Shown here in pieces: positions 18,882-27,391 of a stretch of DNA of 64,000 nt; position 1 is the stretch's first letter, and every line of letters begins with the position of its first letter. The DNA comes from Streptomyces termitum (lineage in GTDB: Bacteria > Actinomycetota > Actinomycetes > Streptomycetales > Streptomycetaceae): contig NZ_BMUL01000004.1 of NCBI RefSeq assembly GCF_014650175.1, forward strand, positions 1 through 64,000, read 5' to 3'. Made by a program: the position numbers and the translations under genes. The notes beneath the pieces were generated by a model. It made no database searches and was not told where the DNA came from. It saw only the letters and a program-made list of their open reading frames with translations.

Positions 18882-19672
18882 CGACCGACACCGCCCCCCT
18901 GGTGGAGCTGGACGACGTCTCCAAGTACTACGGCAACATCCGCGCCCTCGAAGGGGTCTCCCTGGAGGTCCGGGCCGGCGAGATCACCTGCGTCCTCGGC
19001 GACAACGGCGCCGGCAAGTCCACCCTCATCAAGATCGTCGCCGGGCTGCACCGGCACGACGCCGGCACCTTCCGCATCGAGGGCGAGGAGGTCGCCCTCG
19101 CCAACCCGCGCGACGCCCTCGACCGGGGCATCGCCACCGTCTACCAGGACCTCGCCGTCGTCCCCCTGATGCCGGTCTGGCGGAACTTCTTCCTCGGCTC
19201 CGAGCCCACGAAGGGCAAGGGCCCCCTCCGCCGCCTCGACGTCGACCTGATGCGCGCCACCACCCGCGAGGCGCTGCTGCGCATGGGCATCGACCTGCGC
19301 GACGTCGACCAGCCCATCGGCACCCTCTCCGGCGGCGAGCGGCAGTGCGTGGCCATCGCCCGCGCCGTCCACTTCGGCGCCAGGGTCCTCGTCCTCGACG
19401 AGCCGACCGCCGCCCTCGGCGTCAAACAGTCCGGGGTCGTCCTCAAATACGTGGCCGCCGCCCGCGACCAGGGCCTCGGCGTGGTCCTCATCACCCACAA
19501 CCCCCACCACGCCTACCTCGTCGGCGACCGCTTCGTGCTGCTCAAGCGCGGCACGATGGCCGCGAGCCACACCAAGGGCGAGGTCACCCTCGACGAGCTG
19601 ACCCGGCAGATGGCCGGCGGCAGCGAGCTCGACGACCTCCGCCACGAACTGGAGCGGCCCGCCGCTTCGTGA
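18878..19672 (+). CDS. Sugar ABC transporter ATP-binding protein (single NBD)
   Basis: 264 residues from GTG 18878, which overlaps the permease stop (GTGA). Walker [10 protein letters not shown], signature LSGGERQ, Walker [13 protein letters not shown], switch H in [12 protein letters not shown]2 importers often have a two-domain RbsA-type ATPase of about 500 residues. This one has a single domain, like FrcA-type fructose or inositol systems, so it presumably works as a homodimer. Confidence 0.9.
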   Translation: MTTDTAPLVELDDVSKYYGNIRALEGVSLEVRAGEITCVLGDNGAGKSTLIKIVAGLHRHDAGTFRIEGEEVALANPRDALDRGIATVYQDLAVVPLMPVWRNFFLGSEPTKGKGPLRRLDVDLMRATTREALLRMGIDLRDVDQPIGTLSGGERQCVAIARAVHFGARVLVLDEPTAALGVKQSGVVLKYVAAARDQGLGVVLITHNPHHAYLVGDRFVLLKRGTMAASHTKGEVTLDELTRQMAGGSELDDLRHELERPAAS

Positions 19673-19708
19673 CGCGGACCCGACGCCGCGCCTGGCAGAA
19701 TCGATCCG

Positions 19709-20872
19709 ATGAGTACCTACCGTGACCCCGCCGCCCGGGGAGGCGTCCTGCGGACCGTCGGGACCCGCGAGCGGCGCTCCCACCTGTCGGCGCCCCGGGT
19801 GCCGACGGTGGGCATCGACATCGGCGGCACCAAGGTGATGGCGGGCGTCGTCGACGCCGACGGCACCATCCTGGAGAAGATCCGCACCGAGACCCCCGAC
19901 AAGTCCAAGAGCCCCAAGGTCGTCGAGGACACCATCGCCGACCTGGTCCTCGACCTCTCCGACCGGCACGACGTGCACGCCGTCGGCATCGGCGCGGCCG
20001 GCTGGGTCGACGCCGACCGGGCCAGGGTCCTCTTCGCCCCCCACCTCGCCTGGCGCAACGAACCCCTCCGGGACGCCCTCCAGGACCGCCTCGCCGTCCC
20101 CGTCATGGTGGACAACGACGCCAACACCGCCGCCTGGGCCGAATGGCGCTTCGGCGCCGGCCGGGGCGAGGACCACCTCGTCATGATCACCCTCGGTACC
20201 GGGATCGGCGGCGCCATCCTGGAGGACGGCAAGGTCAAGCGGGGCAAGTACGGCGTCGCCGGAGAGTTCGGCCACATGCAGGTCGTGCCCGGCGGCCACC
20301 GCTGCCCCTGCGGCAACCGCGGCTGCTGGGAGCAGTACAGCTCCGGCAACGCCCTGGTCCGCGAGGCCCGCGAGCTGGCCGCCGCCGACTCCCCGGTCGC
20401 CCACGAGATCATCGAGCGGGTCAAGGGCCACGTCCCCGACATCACCGGCCCCCTCATCACCGAGCTGGCCCGCGAGGGCGACGCCATGTGCGTCGAACTG
20501 CTCCAGGACATCGGCCAGTGGCTCGGCGTCGGCATCGCCAACCTCGCCGCCGCCCTCGACCCCTCCTGCTTCGTCATCGGCGGCGGCGTCTCCGCCGCCG
20601 ACGACCTGCTCATCGGCCCCGCCCGGGACGCCTTCCGCCGCCACCTCACCGGCCGCGGCTACCGCCCGGAGGCCCGCATCACCCGCGCCCAGCTCGGACC
20701 CGAGGCCGGCATGGTCGGCGCCGCCGACCTCGCCCGCCTCGTCGCCCGCCGCTTCCGCCGCGCCAACCGGCGCCGGGTCGAGCGGTACGAGAAGTACGAG
20801 CGCTACGCGCAGGCGTTCCGAGCCGGCGCGCACGGACGCGCCTCCCGCACCCCCGAGGACCCCGCCACATGA
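19709..20872 (+). CDS. ROK-family sugar kinase (glucokinase-like)
   Basis: 387 residues. ATP-binding DIGGTKVMAG after a 35-residue N-terminal extension, catalytic aspartate in VDNDANTAAWAE, and the ROK zinc motif CPCGNRGCWEQY with an upstream histidine in GGHRC. There is no N-terminal helix-turn-helix, so it is a kinase rather than a ROK repressor. It probably phosphorylates glucose or the sugar brought in by the importer 36 bases upstream. CAGAAT lies 7 bases before the ATG, so a separate leaderless transcript is also possible. The C-terminal tail is Arg/Tyr-rich. Confidence 0.88.
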   Translation: MSTYRDPAARGGVLRTVGTRERRSHLSAPRVPTVGIDIGGTKVMAGVVDADGTILEKIRTETPDKSKSPKVVEDTIADLVLDLSDRHDVHAVGIGAAGWVDADRARVLFAPHLAWRNEPLRDALQDRLAVPVMVDNDANTAAWAEWRFGAGRGEDHLVMITLGTGIGGAILEDGKVKRGKYGVAGEFGHMQVVPGGHRCPCGNRGCWEQYSSGNALVREARELAAADSPVAHEIIERVKGHVPDITGPLITELAREGDAMCVELLQDIGQWLGVGIANLAAALDPSCFVIGGGVSAADDLLIGPARDAFRRHLTGRGYRPEARITRAQLGPEAGMVGAADLARLVARRFRRANRRRVERYEKYERYAQAFRAGAHGRASRTPEDPAT

Positions 20873-21471
20873 CCCCGCACCCCCCGCCCGCCGCTCCCCC
20901 CGAGGAGCGCCTCCCCGAGCAGCGGACCGCCGCCGGGCGGATGCCCGAGGACCGGGGCCACATGATCCGCCGCCGCTGGCTGACGGCGGTCATCATCGTC
21001 CTCCTCGTCGGCATCCCCGCCGGCTACCTGGTGATCTCCGCCGGGCAGAGCCGGGCCAGCGGCCTCGACAAGGAGCGCGAGTCCTCCGCCGTCGGCCTCC
21101 AGGACAACTGGCCCTCGCTGATGAAGCGCCGGGTCTTCGAGGTGCCCGTCCCCCCGGACGCCTTCGCCGTCGCCTACTACGAGACCAGCAACTGGAAGAC
21201 CAGCCGCCTGTACGTGCACTTCACCACCAGCGCCGGCGGCCTCGACACCTTCCTCGCCGAGTCGGGCACCAGCCGCTCCGCCCTCGCCCCCGGCCGGGTC
21301 ACCGTCTCCGCGCGCGACGCGGGCATCGCCGGCTGGACCTTCACCGACGGCACGGCCTGGTCCGGCGCCACCGTCACCCGCGAGGGACCCCGCCCGACCA
21401 CCGACATCACGGTCGACCTGACGGACCCGGCCTTCCCCCGCGTCTTCGTGGTCTCCACCACCAGCCCCTGA
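20869..21471 (+). CDS. Membrane-anchored protein, unknown function
   Basis: 200 residues; ATG overlaps the kinase stop. A Pro/Glu-rich cytoplasmic N-terminus of about 40 residues is followed by one membrane helix (WLTAVIIVLLVGIPAGYLVI, about residues 41-60) and an extracellular domain of about 135 residues with no cysteines. No family recognised. Translational coupling to the kinase suggests co-expression but does not give a function. Confidence 0.75.
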   Translation: MTPHPPPAAPPEERLPEQRTAAGRMPEDRGHMIRRRWLTAVIIVLLVGIPAGYLVISAGQSRASGLDKERESSAVGLQDNWPSLMKRRVFEVPVPPDAFAVAYYETSNWKTSRLYVHFTTSAGGLDTFLAESGTSRSALAPGRVTVSARDAGIAGWTFTDGTAWSGATVTREGPRPTTDITVDLTDPAFPRVFVVSTTSP

Positions 21472-21486
21472 CCCGCAAGGGACCCC

Positions 21487-22899
21487 ATGAACACCGCAGC
21501 GCCCCGCCCCGCCCCCGACGCCTCCGCCGCCTCGGCCACCCCCGACGCCTCCGCCGCGCCCGCCTCCTTCGACGCGTTCGACCTTCCCGCCGGGATACGG
21601 CGGCTGCTCACCGAGCGGGGCATCGAGACGCCCTTCCCGATCCAGGCCGCCACCCTCCCCGACGCGCTCGCCGGACGCGACGTCCTGGGCCGGGGCCGCA
21701 CCGGCTCCGGCAAGACCCTCGCCTTCGGCCTGCCGCTCCTGGTCCGCACCGCCGGCCGGCGCGCCGAGGCCCGCAAGCCCCGGGGCCTCGTCCTCGTCCC
21801 CACCCGCGAGCTGGCCCAGCAGGTCACCGACGACCTCGCCCCGTACGCCGCAGAGCTGGGCGTGCGGCTCGCCACCGTCGTCGGCGGCATGTCGATCGGC
21901 CGGCAGGCCACCGCGCTCCGGGAGGGCGCCGAGGTCGTCATCGCCACCCCCGGCCGCCTCATGGACCTCGTCGAGCGCAAGGACGTCCGCCTCGACCGGG
22001 TGACGGCCACCGTCCTCGACGAGGCCGACCAGATGGCCGACCTGGGCTTCACCGACCAGGTCACCGCCCTGCTCGACCTGGTGCCCGCCGACGGCCAGCG
22101 GCTGCTCTTCTCCGCCACCCTCGACCGGAACGTGGACCTCCTCGTCGAGCGCTACCTGCACGACCCGGTCTCCCACTCCGCCGACCCCGCGGCCGCCGCC
22201 GTCGCCACCATGGAGCACCTCGTCCTCCAGGTCCACGGCCCCGACCGGTTCGCCGTCGCCACCGAGATCGCCGCCCGCGACGGCCGCGTGATCATGTTCC
22301 TGGCCACCAAGGCCGCCGTGGACCGCTTCACCGCCCACCTCCTCGGCAGCGGTGTCCGCGCCGCCGCCCTGCACGGCGACAAGTCCCAGCCGCTGCGCAC
22401 CCGCACCCTGGAGCGCTTCCGCACCGGCGAGGTGACCGTCCTGGTCGCCACCAACGTCGCCGCGCGCGGCATCCACGTCGACGAGATCGACCTCGTCGTG
22501 AACGTCGACCCGCCCGCCGACCACAAGGACTACCTGCACCGGGGCGGCCGCACCGCCCGCGCCGGCGAGTCCGGCACCGTCGTCACCCTGGTCCTGCCCG
22601 ACCAGCGCCGCGACGTGCTGCGCCTGATGGCCGACGCGGGCCTGCGGCCCCAGGTCACCCGGGTCCGCTCCGGCGAGGCCGAGCTCAGCCGCCTCACCGG
22701 CGCCAAGGCCCCCTCCGGCGTCCCCGTCCCCGGCAGCGGCGCCAGTGCCGAGCGCCCCCGGCGCGGCGGCGCCGCCTTCCGGGGCATGGGCACCGTCCCC
22801 GGCAAGCCCGGCCGCGCCAAGAACGAGTCCCGCCGCTCCGCCGAGGACCGCAAACTCGCCGAGGCCCGCAAGGCCGCCCGCGTCCGCCGAGGCCACTGA
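21487..22899 (+). CDS. DEAD-box RNA helicase
   Basis: 470 residues. Motifs in order: Q-motif TPFPIQ; I, RTGSGKT; Ia, PTRELAQQ; Ib, TPGRL; II, DEAD in VLDEADQMADLGF; III, SAT; IV, IMFLATKA; V, TNVAARGIHV; VI, HRGGRTARAGESG. The C-terminus is basic (RRGGAAFRGMG and a Lys/Arg-rich tail) and could bind RNA. It probably unwinds RNA duplexes in ribosome assembly, mRNA decay or cold adaptation. AAGGGA precedes the ATG. Confidence 0.93.
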   Translation: MNTAAPRPAPDASAASATPDASAAPASFDAFDLPAGIRRLLTERGIETPFPIQAATLPDALAGRDVLGRGRTGSGKTLAFGLPLLVRTAGRRAEARKPRGLVLVPTRELAQQVTDDLAPYAAELGVRLATVVGGMSIGRQATALREGAEVVIATPGRLMDLVERKDVRLDRVTATVLDEADQMADLGFTDQVTALLDLVPADGQRLLFSATLDRNVDLLVERYLHDPVSHSADPAAAAVATMEHLVLQVHGPDRFAVATEIAARDGRVIMFLATKAAVDRFTAHLLGSGVRAAALHGDKSQPLRTRTLERFRTGEVTVLVATNVAARGIHVDEIDLVVNVDPPADHKDYLHRGGRTARAGESGTVVTLVLPDQRRDVLRLMADAGLRPQVTRVRSGEAELSRLTGAKAPSGVPVPGSGASAERPRRGGAAFRGMGTVPGKPGRAKNESRRSAEDRKLAEARKAARVRRGH

Positions 22900-22952
22900 C
22901 CCCCACCGGCCCCCCTCCCCGGCTCCCTTCCGGCCCCCGCCACGCGGCCCGC

Positions 22953-22984
22953 GCGGGGCGGCGAATCCCGCCCCGCCGCCCCGC
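22953..22984 (+). terminator. Hairpin after the helicase gene
   Basis: GCGGGGCGGC (22953-22962) pairs with GCCGCCCCGC (22975-22984). Alternative pairings exist in this very GC-rich stretch, so the exact structure is uncertain. Confidence 0.45.
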
Positions 22985-23014
22985 CGGGGCCGAAAGGATG
23001 AGAGGGTCTGGCGA

Positions 23015-24289
23015 GTGAGTGAGACACCGACGCACACCCTGCAATACCGAGTCGACGGGCCCGAGGACGCGCCCGTCCTGGTCCTGGGCCCCTCGCTGGG
23101 CACCACCTTCCACATGTGGGACCGGCAGATTCCCGACCTGATCCGGGAGCGGCGGGTCGTCCGCTTCGACCTGCCCGGCCACGGCGGCGCCCCGGCCCAG
23201 CCCTTCACCTCCGTCGCCGAACTCGGCGACCGGCTGCTCGCCGTCCTCGACGGCCTCGGCGTCCAGCGCTTCGGCTACGCCGGCTGCTCCCTCGGCGGGG
23301 CCGTCGGCCTCGACCTCGCGCTGCGCGCCCCGCACCGGGTCGCCTCCCTGGCGCTGGTCGCCACCGCGCCCCGCTTCGGCACCGCCGACGAGTTCCGCCA
23401 GCGCGGCGTCATGGTCCGCACCAACGGCCTGGAGCCGGTGGCCCGCACCGCGCCCGAGCAGTGGTTCACCCCGCACTTCGCCGCCAACCAGCCCGCCATC
23501 GTCGACTGGGCCGTCCAGATGGTGCGCACCACCGACGCCGGCTGCTACGTCGCCGCCTGCGAGGCCCTCGCCGTCTTCGACGTACGGGCCGCGCTCGGCA
23601 GCATCGGCGTGCCCGCGCTGGTCCTGGTCGGCTCCGAGGACCGGGTCACCGGCCCCGCCGAGGCCCGCACCCTGGTCGCCGGGATCGCCGACGCCAAGCT
23701 GGCCGTCGTCCCCGGCGCCTCCCACCTCGCCCCGGTCGAGCAGCCCGCCGCCGTCACCGACCTGCTCCTGGAGCACTTCTCGGCGACCGCCCACGAGACC
23801 AGCGGCACCCTCGCGGTCCCGCCGCCGCTCGCCCCGCCGCCGGCCGTCCCGGCCGAGCCCGCCTCGGCCGCCGTCCCCGCGCCCGGCGACGCCGAGGAGG
23901 CGCCGGCCGGCCGCCCCGACCCGTACGAGAAGGGGCTCGGGCTGCGCCGCGAGATCCTGGGCGACGCCCACGTCGACCGGGCCCTCGCCGACCCCGGCGC
24001 CGCCGACCTCCAGGAACTGCTCACCCGCTACGCCTGGGGCGAGGTGTGGGCCAGGGAGGGCCTCGACCGGCGCACCCGCAGCGTTGTCACCCTCACCGCC
24101 CTCGTCGCGGGCGGGCACCGGGAGGCGCTCGCCGACCACACCAGGGCCGCGCTGCGCAACGGCCTGTCGCCGGCCGAGATCCGCGAGATCGTGCTGCACA
24201 CCGCCGTCTACTGCGGCCTCCCGGCCGCCGAGACCGCGCTCGGCACCGTCGGCCGGGTGATCGACGAGGAGACCACCCCGCCGGCGTGA
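23015..24289 (+). CDS. pcaL: Fused 3-oxoadipate enol-lactonase / 4-carboxymuconolactone decarboxylase
   Basis: 424 residues from GTG 23015 (GAGAGGG 8 bases upstream). The N-terminal alpha/beta hydrolase (about 1-255) has the nucleophile elbow GCSLGG with Ser92, and acid/His in VGSEDRVTG and PGASHLAP. A Pro/Ala-rich linker (about 260-300) joins a C-terminal CMD domain (EVWAREGLDRRTRSVVTLTA, HTRAALRNGLSPAEIREIVLH). Together they convert 4-carboxymuconolactone through the enol-lactone to 3-oxoadipate in protocatechuate breakdown. Such fusions are known as PcaL in actinomycetes. Other pca genes are absent from this window, which is unusual because they normally cluster. Confidence 0.88.
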   Translation: MSETPTHTLQYRVDGPEDAPVLVLGPSLGTTFHMWDRQIPDLIRERRVVRFDLPGHGGAPAQPFTSVAELGDRLLAVLDGLGVQRFGYAGCSLGGAVGLDLALRAPHRVASLALVATAPRFGTADEFRQRGVMVRTNGLEPVARTAPEQWFTPHFAANQPAIVDWAVQMVRTTDAGCYVAACEALAVFDVRAALGSIGVPALVLVGSEDRVTGPAEARTLVAGIADAKLAVVPGASHLAPVEQPAAVTDLLLEHFSATAHETSGTLAVPPPLAPPPAVPAEPASAAVPAPGDAEEAPAGRPDPYEKGLGLRREILGDAHVDRALADPGAADLQELLTRYAWGEVWAREGLDRRTRSVVTLTALVAGGHREALADHTRAALRNGLSPAEIREIVLHTAVYCGLPAAETALGTVGRVIDEETTPPA

Positions 24290-24341
24290 GCCGACGGCCG
24301 TGTCCGCGCCGGGCCCGCACGCCCGGCGTAGGGTTGACCGC

Positions 24342-24974
24342 GTGAAGCTGACGAAGAAGTCCCACGCCTGCGTCCGGCTGGAGAAGGACGGGCGGACGCT
24401 CGTCCTCGACCCCGGGATGTTCACGGAGGAGGACGCGGTGCGCGGGGCCGACGCGCTCCTCGTGACCCACGAGCACCCGGACCACTTCGACGAGGGCCGG
24501 CTGCGCGCCGCCCTCGACGCCGATCCGGCCGTCGAGCTCTGGACCCTGCGCAGCGTGGCCGACCGGCTGTCCGCGGCCTATCCGGGCCGGGTGCGCACCG
24601 TCGGCCACGGCGACGCCTTCACCGCCGCCGGCTTCGACGTCGAGGTCCACGGCGAGCTGCACGCCGTCATCCACCCGGACCTCCCGCGCGTCACCAACGT
24701 CGGCTTCCTCGTCGACGGCGCGGTCTTCCACCCCGGCGACGCCCTCACCGTCCCGGACCGTCCGGTGGACACCCTGCTGCTGCCGGTCATGGCCCCGTGG
24801 AACAAGATCTCCGAGGTGATCGACTACGTCCGCGAGGTGCGGCCGCGGCGCGCGTACGACATCCACGACGCGCTCCTGACCGATCTGGCCCGGCCGATCT
24901 ACGACGGGCAGATCGGGGCCCTCGGCGGCACCGACCACCGCCGCCTCGCCCCCGGGACCTCCGCCGACGTCTGA
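24342..24974 (+). CDS. MBL-fold metal-dependent hydrolase
   Basis: 210 residues from GTG 24342. Metal-binding THEHPDHFDEG (about 43-53), later HPGDAL and IHDAL motifs; short UlaG/UPF0173-like form that lacks extra domains. Function of this subgroup is not established. TAGGGT ends 7 bases before the GTG, so the transcript is probably leaderless. Confidence 0.85.
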   Translation: MKLTKKSHACVRLEKDGRTLVLDPGMFTEEDAVRGADALLVTHEHPDHFDEGRLRAALDADPAVELWTLRSVADRLSAAYPGRVRTVGHGDAFTAAGFDVEVHGELHAVIHPDLPRVTNVGFLVDGAVFHPGDALTVPDRPVDTLLLPVMAPWNKISEVIDYVREVRPRRAYDIHDALLTDLARPIYDGQIGALGGTDHRRLAPGTSADV

Positions 24975-25057
24975 GCCACCGGCGTCCGGGCCGCCGTCGC
25001 CCGGGGCCGTCCCCGTCCGGGCCGCCGTTGTCGGTGGCCGCCAGTAGGGTGGGCACC

Positions 25058-25837
25058 ATGCGCATCGCCACCTGGAACGTCAACTCGATCACCGCCCGAC
25101 TGCCCCGGCTGCTGGCCTGGCTGGAGAGCAGCGGCACCGACGTGCTGTGCGTCCAGGAGACCAAGTGCGCCGCCGAGCAGTTCCCCGTGGAGGAACTGCG
25201 CGCGCTGGGCTACGAGTCGGCGGTCAACGCCACCGGCCGGTGGAACGGCGTGGCGCTGGTCTCCCGCGTCGGCTTCGAGGACGTCGTCACCGGCCTGCCC
25301 GGCGGACCCGAGTACGACGGCGCGCAGGAGCCCCGCGCGATCTCCGCCACCTGCGGCCCGCTCCGCCTCTGGTCGGTCTACGTGCCCAACGGCCGGGAGG
25401 TCGACCACCCGCACTACGCCTACAAGCTGCGCTGGCTGGAGGCGCTGAAGGAGGCCGTCGCCGGGGACGCGGCGGGCGAGCGCCCCTTCGCCGTGCTCGG
25501 CGACTACAACATCGCCCCGGCCGACGAGGACGTCTGGGACCGCTCGGTCTTCGAGGGCGGCACCCACGTCACCGAGCCCGAGCGGGCCGCCCTCGCCGCC
25601 CTGCGCGCCACCGGCCTCTCCGACGTCGTCCCGCGCCCCCTCAAGTACGACCACCCCTACACGTACTGGGACTACCGCCAGCTCGCCTTCCCCAAGAACA
25701 AGGGCATCCGCATCGACCTGGTCTACGGCAACGAGCCGTTCGCCGGTGCCGTGAAGGACAGTTACGTGGACCGCGAGGAGCGCAAGGGCAAGGGCGCCTC
25801 GGACCACGCCCCGGTCGTCGTCGACCTCGACCTCTGA
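25058..25837 (+). CDS. xthA: Exodeoxyribonuclease III
   Basis: 259 residues. AP endonuclease/3'-5' exonuclease for base-excision repair. Active-site signatures: NVNSI (7-11), VQETK with Glu34, GDYNIAP (Asp/Asn), and SDHAPV near the C-terminus. Full length for the XthA family. A TAGGGT element ends 7 bases before ATG (leaderless). Confidence 0.93.
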   Translation: MRIATWNVNSITARLPRLLAWLESSGTDVLCVQETKCAAEQFPVEELRALGYESAVNATGRWNGVALVSRVGFEDVVTGLPGGPEYDGAQEPRAISATCGPLRLWSVYVPNGREVDHPHYAYKLRWLEALKEAVAGDAAGERPFAVLGDYNIAPADEDVWDRSVFEGGTHVTEPERAALAALRATGLSDVVPRPLKYDHPYTYWDYRQLAFPKNKGIRIDLVYGNEPFAGAVKDSYVDREERKGKGASDHAPVVVDLDL

Positions 25838-25868
25838 CCGCCCCGGTCCGTCCCCCCGGCCCGTCCCT

Positions 25869-25925
25869 CGGCCACCCGGTCCGTCCCCGGCCCATCCCTC
25901 CGGCCACCCGGTCCGTCCCCGGCCC
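25869..25925. repeat. 25-bp direct repeat in a Pro-rich-looking spacer
   Basis: An identical 25-base unit beginning CGGCCACCCGGTCCGTCC occurs at 25869-25893 and 25901-25925, with weaker copies on both sides (CCCGTCCCTCGGCC types). No gene covers the stretch 25838-26042. Confidence 0.7.
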
Positions 25926-26042
25926 GGTCACTTGGTCAGGCCCGGCCACCCGGCCCGGCCCGGGGGACGGACCAGGGACGCACCGGGACGATCTCCGCGT
26001 GCCGGGTGGTGGACCGGCGGCCCGCGGTGCGACGCTGTTCCG

Positions 26043-26480
26043 ATGAACATCCCGTTTCTCGACCACTGGCGCAAGCGCCACGAGCCCGAACCGCCGCCCC
26101 TGGTCGAGGCCTTCGACCGCGACCCCGACGGGGTGGCGGAGCTGCTCGCCGAGTGCGCGCTGCTCCGCAGCCGGGTCGAGCGGGCGGGCGTCGCGCTCGA
26201 CGACACCCCGGGCTCCCTCCAGCGCCTCGACCAGCTCCCGCCGCGCTGGCGCGACGACCAGGAGGAACTGCCCTGGTTCGGGAACGACGCGGGCCTCTAC
26301 CTCGGCACCGTCATCGTGCGGAACGTCCCCGGCGCCCACTGGCGCGTCTGGCCGAACGGCGGTCCGGTCGTCGTCCTGGAGTCCGGCCGCGAGATCCCGG
26401 TCGTCGAGTACGGCCTCGACTGGGCGATGACCGGCGCCCCCGAACTCTCCCAGGCGTACGCGGAGGCCGCCGAGCAGTGA
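26043..26480 (+). CDS. DUF6278-like hypothetical protein
   Basis: 145 residues, soluble, acidic, no signal. Features: LLAECALLRSRVERAGVALDD, then a conserved-looking WFGNDAGLYLGTVIVR and WRVWPNGGPVV. It resembles a Streptomyces family of unknown function (DUF6278) found near amino-acid transport genes; assignment from memory of the motif. ATG follows a poor ribosome binding site. It precedes gluABCD in the same direction but 150 bases and an operator-like repeat separate them. Confidence 0.65.
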   Translation: MNIPFLDHWRKRHEPEPPPLVEAFDRDPDGVAELLAECALLRSRVERAGVALDDTPGSLQRLDQLPPRWRDDQEELPWFGNDAGLYLGTVIVRNVPGAHWRVWPNGGPVVVLESGREIPVVEYGLDWAMTGAPELSQAYAEAAEQ

Positions 26481-26553
26481 CCGCCCGGCGGGGCGGCGGC
26501 GGTTCACCCATCGGTCGTAAATACGGCTAATCCCGGCTCGTCCCGTCTTGCGC

Positions 26554-26605
26554 GTGTCGGGCGTGAAGCCCCTTTCCCGGCGGATAGTTTGCGCTGTCCC
26601 GACAC
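26554..26605. promoter_or_regulatory. Inverted repeat around the gluA promoter
   Basis: GTGTCGGG (26554-26561) and CCCGACAC (26598-26605) form a perfect 8-bp inverted repeat 36 bases apart, flanking a possible -10 (TAGTTT, 26585-26590). It lies just before the gluA ribosome binding site and is a candidate operator for glutamate-responsive control. Confidence 0.45.
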
Positions 26606-26633
26606 ACCGCCGAGGAAGAGGGGCAGACAGCGC

Positions 26634-27377
26634 ATGGCCGCCGACCCGCTGATCGAACTGCGTGGCGTGAACAAGCACTACGGCACGCTGCACGTGCTCC
26701 AGTCCATCGACCTGACGGTCGGCCGGGGCGAGGTCGTCGTCGTCATCGGCCCCTCGGGCTCCGGGAAGTCCACCCTCTGCCGGGCCATGAACCGCCTGGA
26801 GACCGTCGAGTCCGGCGAGATCCTCATCGACGGCCGCCCGCTGCCCGAGGAGGGCAAGGCGCTCGCCGGACTGCGCGCCGAGGTCGGCATGGTCTTCCAG
26901 TCCTTCAACCTCTTCGCCCACCGGACCGTCCTCGACAACGTCTCCCTGGCGCAGATCAAGGTCCGCCGGCGGAAGAAGGACGAGGCCGACCGGCGCTCCC
27001 GCGAACTCCTCGACCGGGTCGGCCTCGCCGCCCACGCCGACAAGTACCCGGCGCAGCTCTCCGGCGGCCAGCAGCAGCGCGTCGCCATCGCCCGCGCCCT
27101 CGCCATGGACCCCAAGGCGCTCCTCTTCGACGAACCCACCTCCGCCCTCGACCCCGAGATGATCAACGAGGTCCTGGAGGTCATGCAGCAGCTCGCCCGC
27201 GAGGGCATGACGATGGTCGTCGTCACCCACGAGATGGGCTTCGCCCGCTCCGCCGCCAACCGCGTCGTCTTCATGGCCGACGGCCGGATCCTGGAGGACC
27301 GCTCCCCGGAGGAGTTCTTCACCGCCCCGCGCACCGAGCGCGCCCGGGACTTCCTCTCCAAGATCCTCTCGCACTGA
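26634..27377 (+). CDS. gluA: Glutamate ABC transporter ATP-binding protein
   Basis: 247 residues. Walker A GPSGSGKST, Q-loop VFQSFNLFAH, signature LSGGQQQR, Walker B ALLFDEPTSALD, switch VTHEMGFA: the polar-amino-acid (PAAT) ATPase pattern. ATG 26634 is chosen for the GAAGAGGGG upstream; an in-frame ATG at 26589 lacks it. First gene of a four-gene importer (ATPase, binding protein, two permeases) matching the gluABCD order of Streptomyces and Corynebacterium. Confidence 0.93.
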   Translation: MAADPLIELRGVNKHYGTLHVLQSIDLTVGRGEVVVVIGPSGSGKSTLCRAMNRLETVESGEILIDGRPLPEEGKALAGLRAEVGMVFQSFNLFAHRTVLDNVSLAQIKVRRRKKDEADRRSRELLDRVGLAAHADKYPAQLSGGQQQRVAIARALAMDPKALLFDEPTSALDPEMINEVLEVMQQLAREGMTMVVVTHEMGFARSAANRVVFMADGRILEDRSPEEFFTAPRTERARDFLSKILSH

Positions 27378-27391
27378 CCGGGGTGGCCACC

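Noticed and set aside
25838-26042. CRISPR-like array in the 25-bp repeats
   Set aside because: Only two exact copies, 7-base separation, and degenerate Pro-codon-like flanks; no cas genes.
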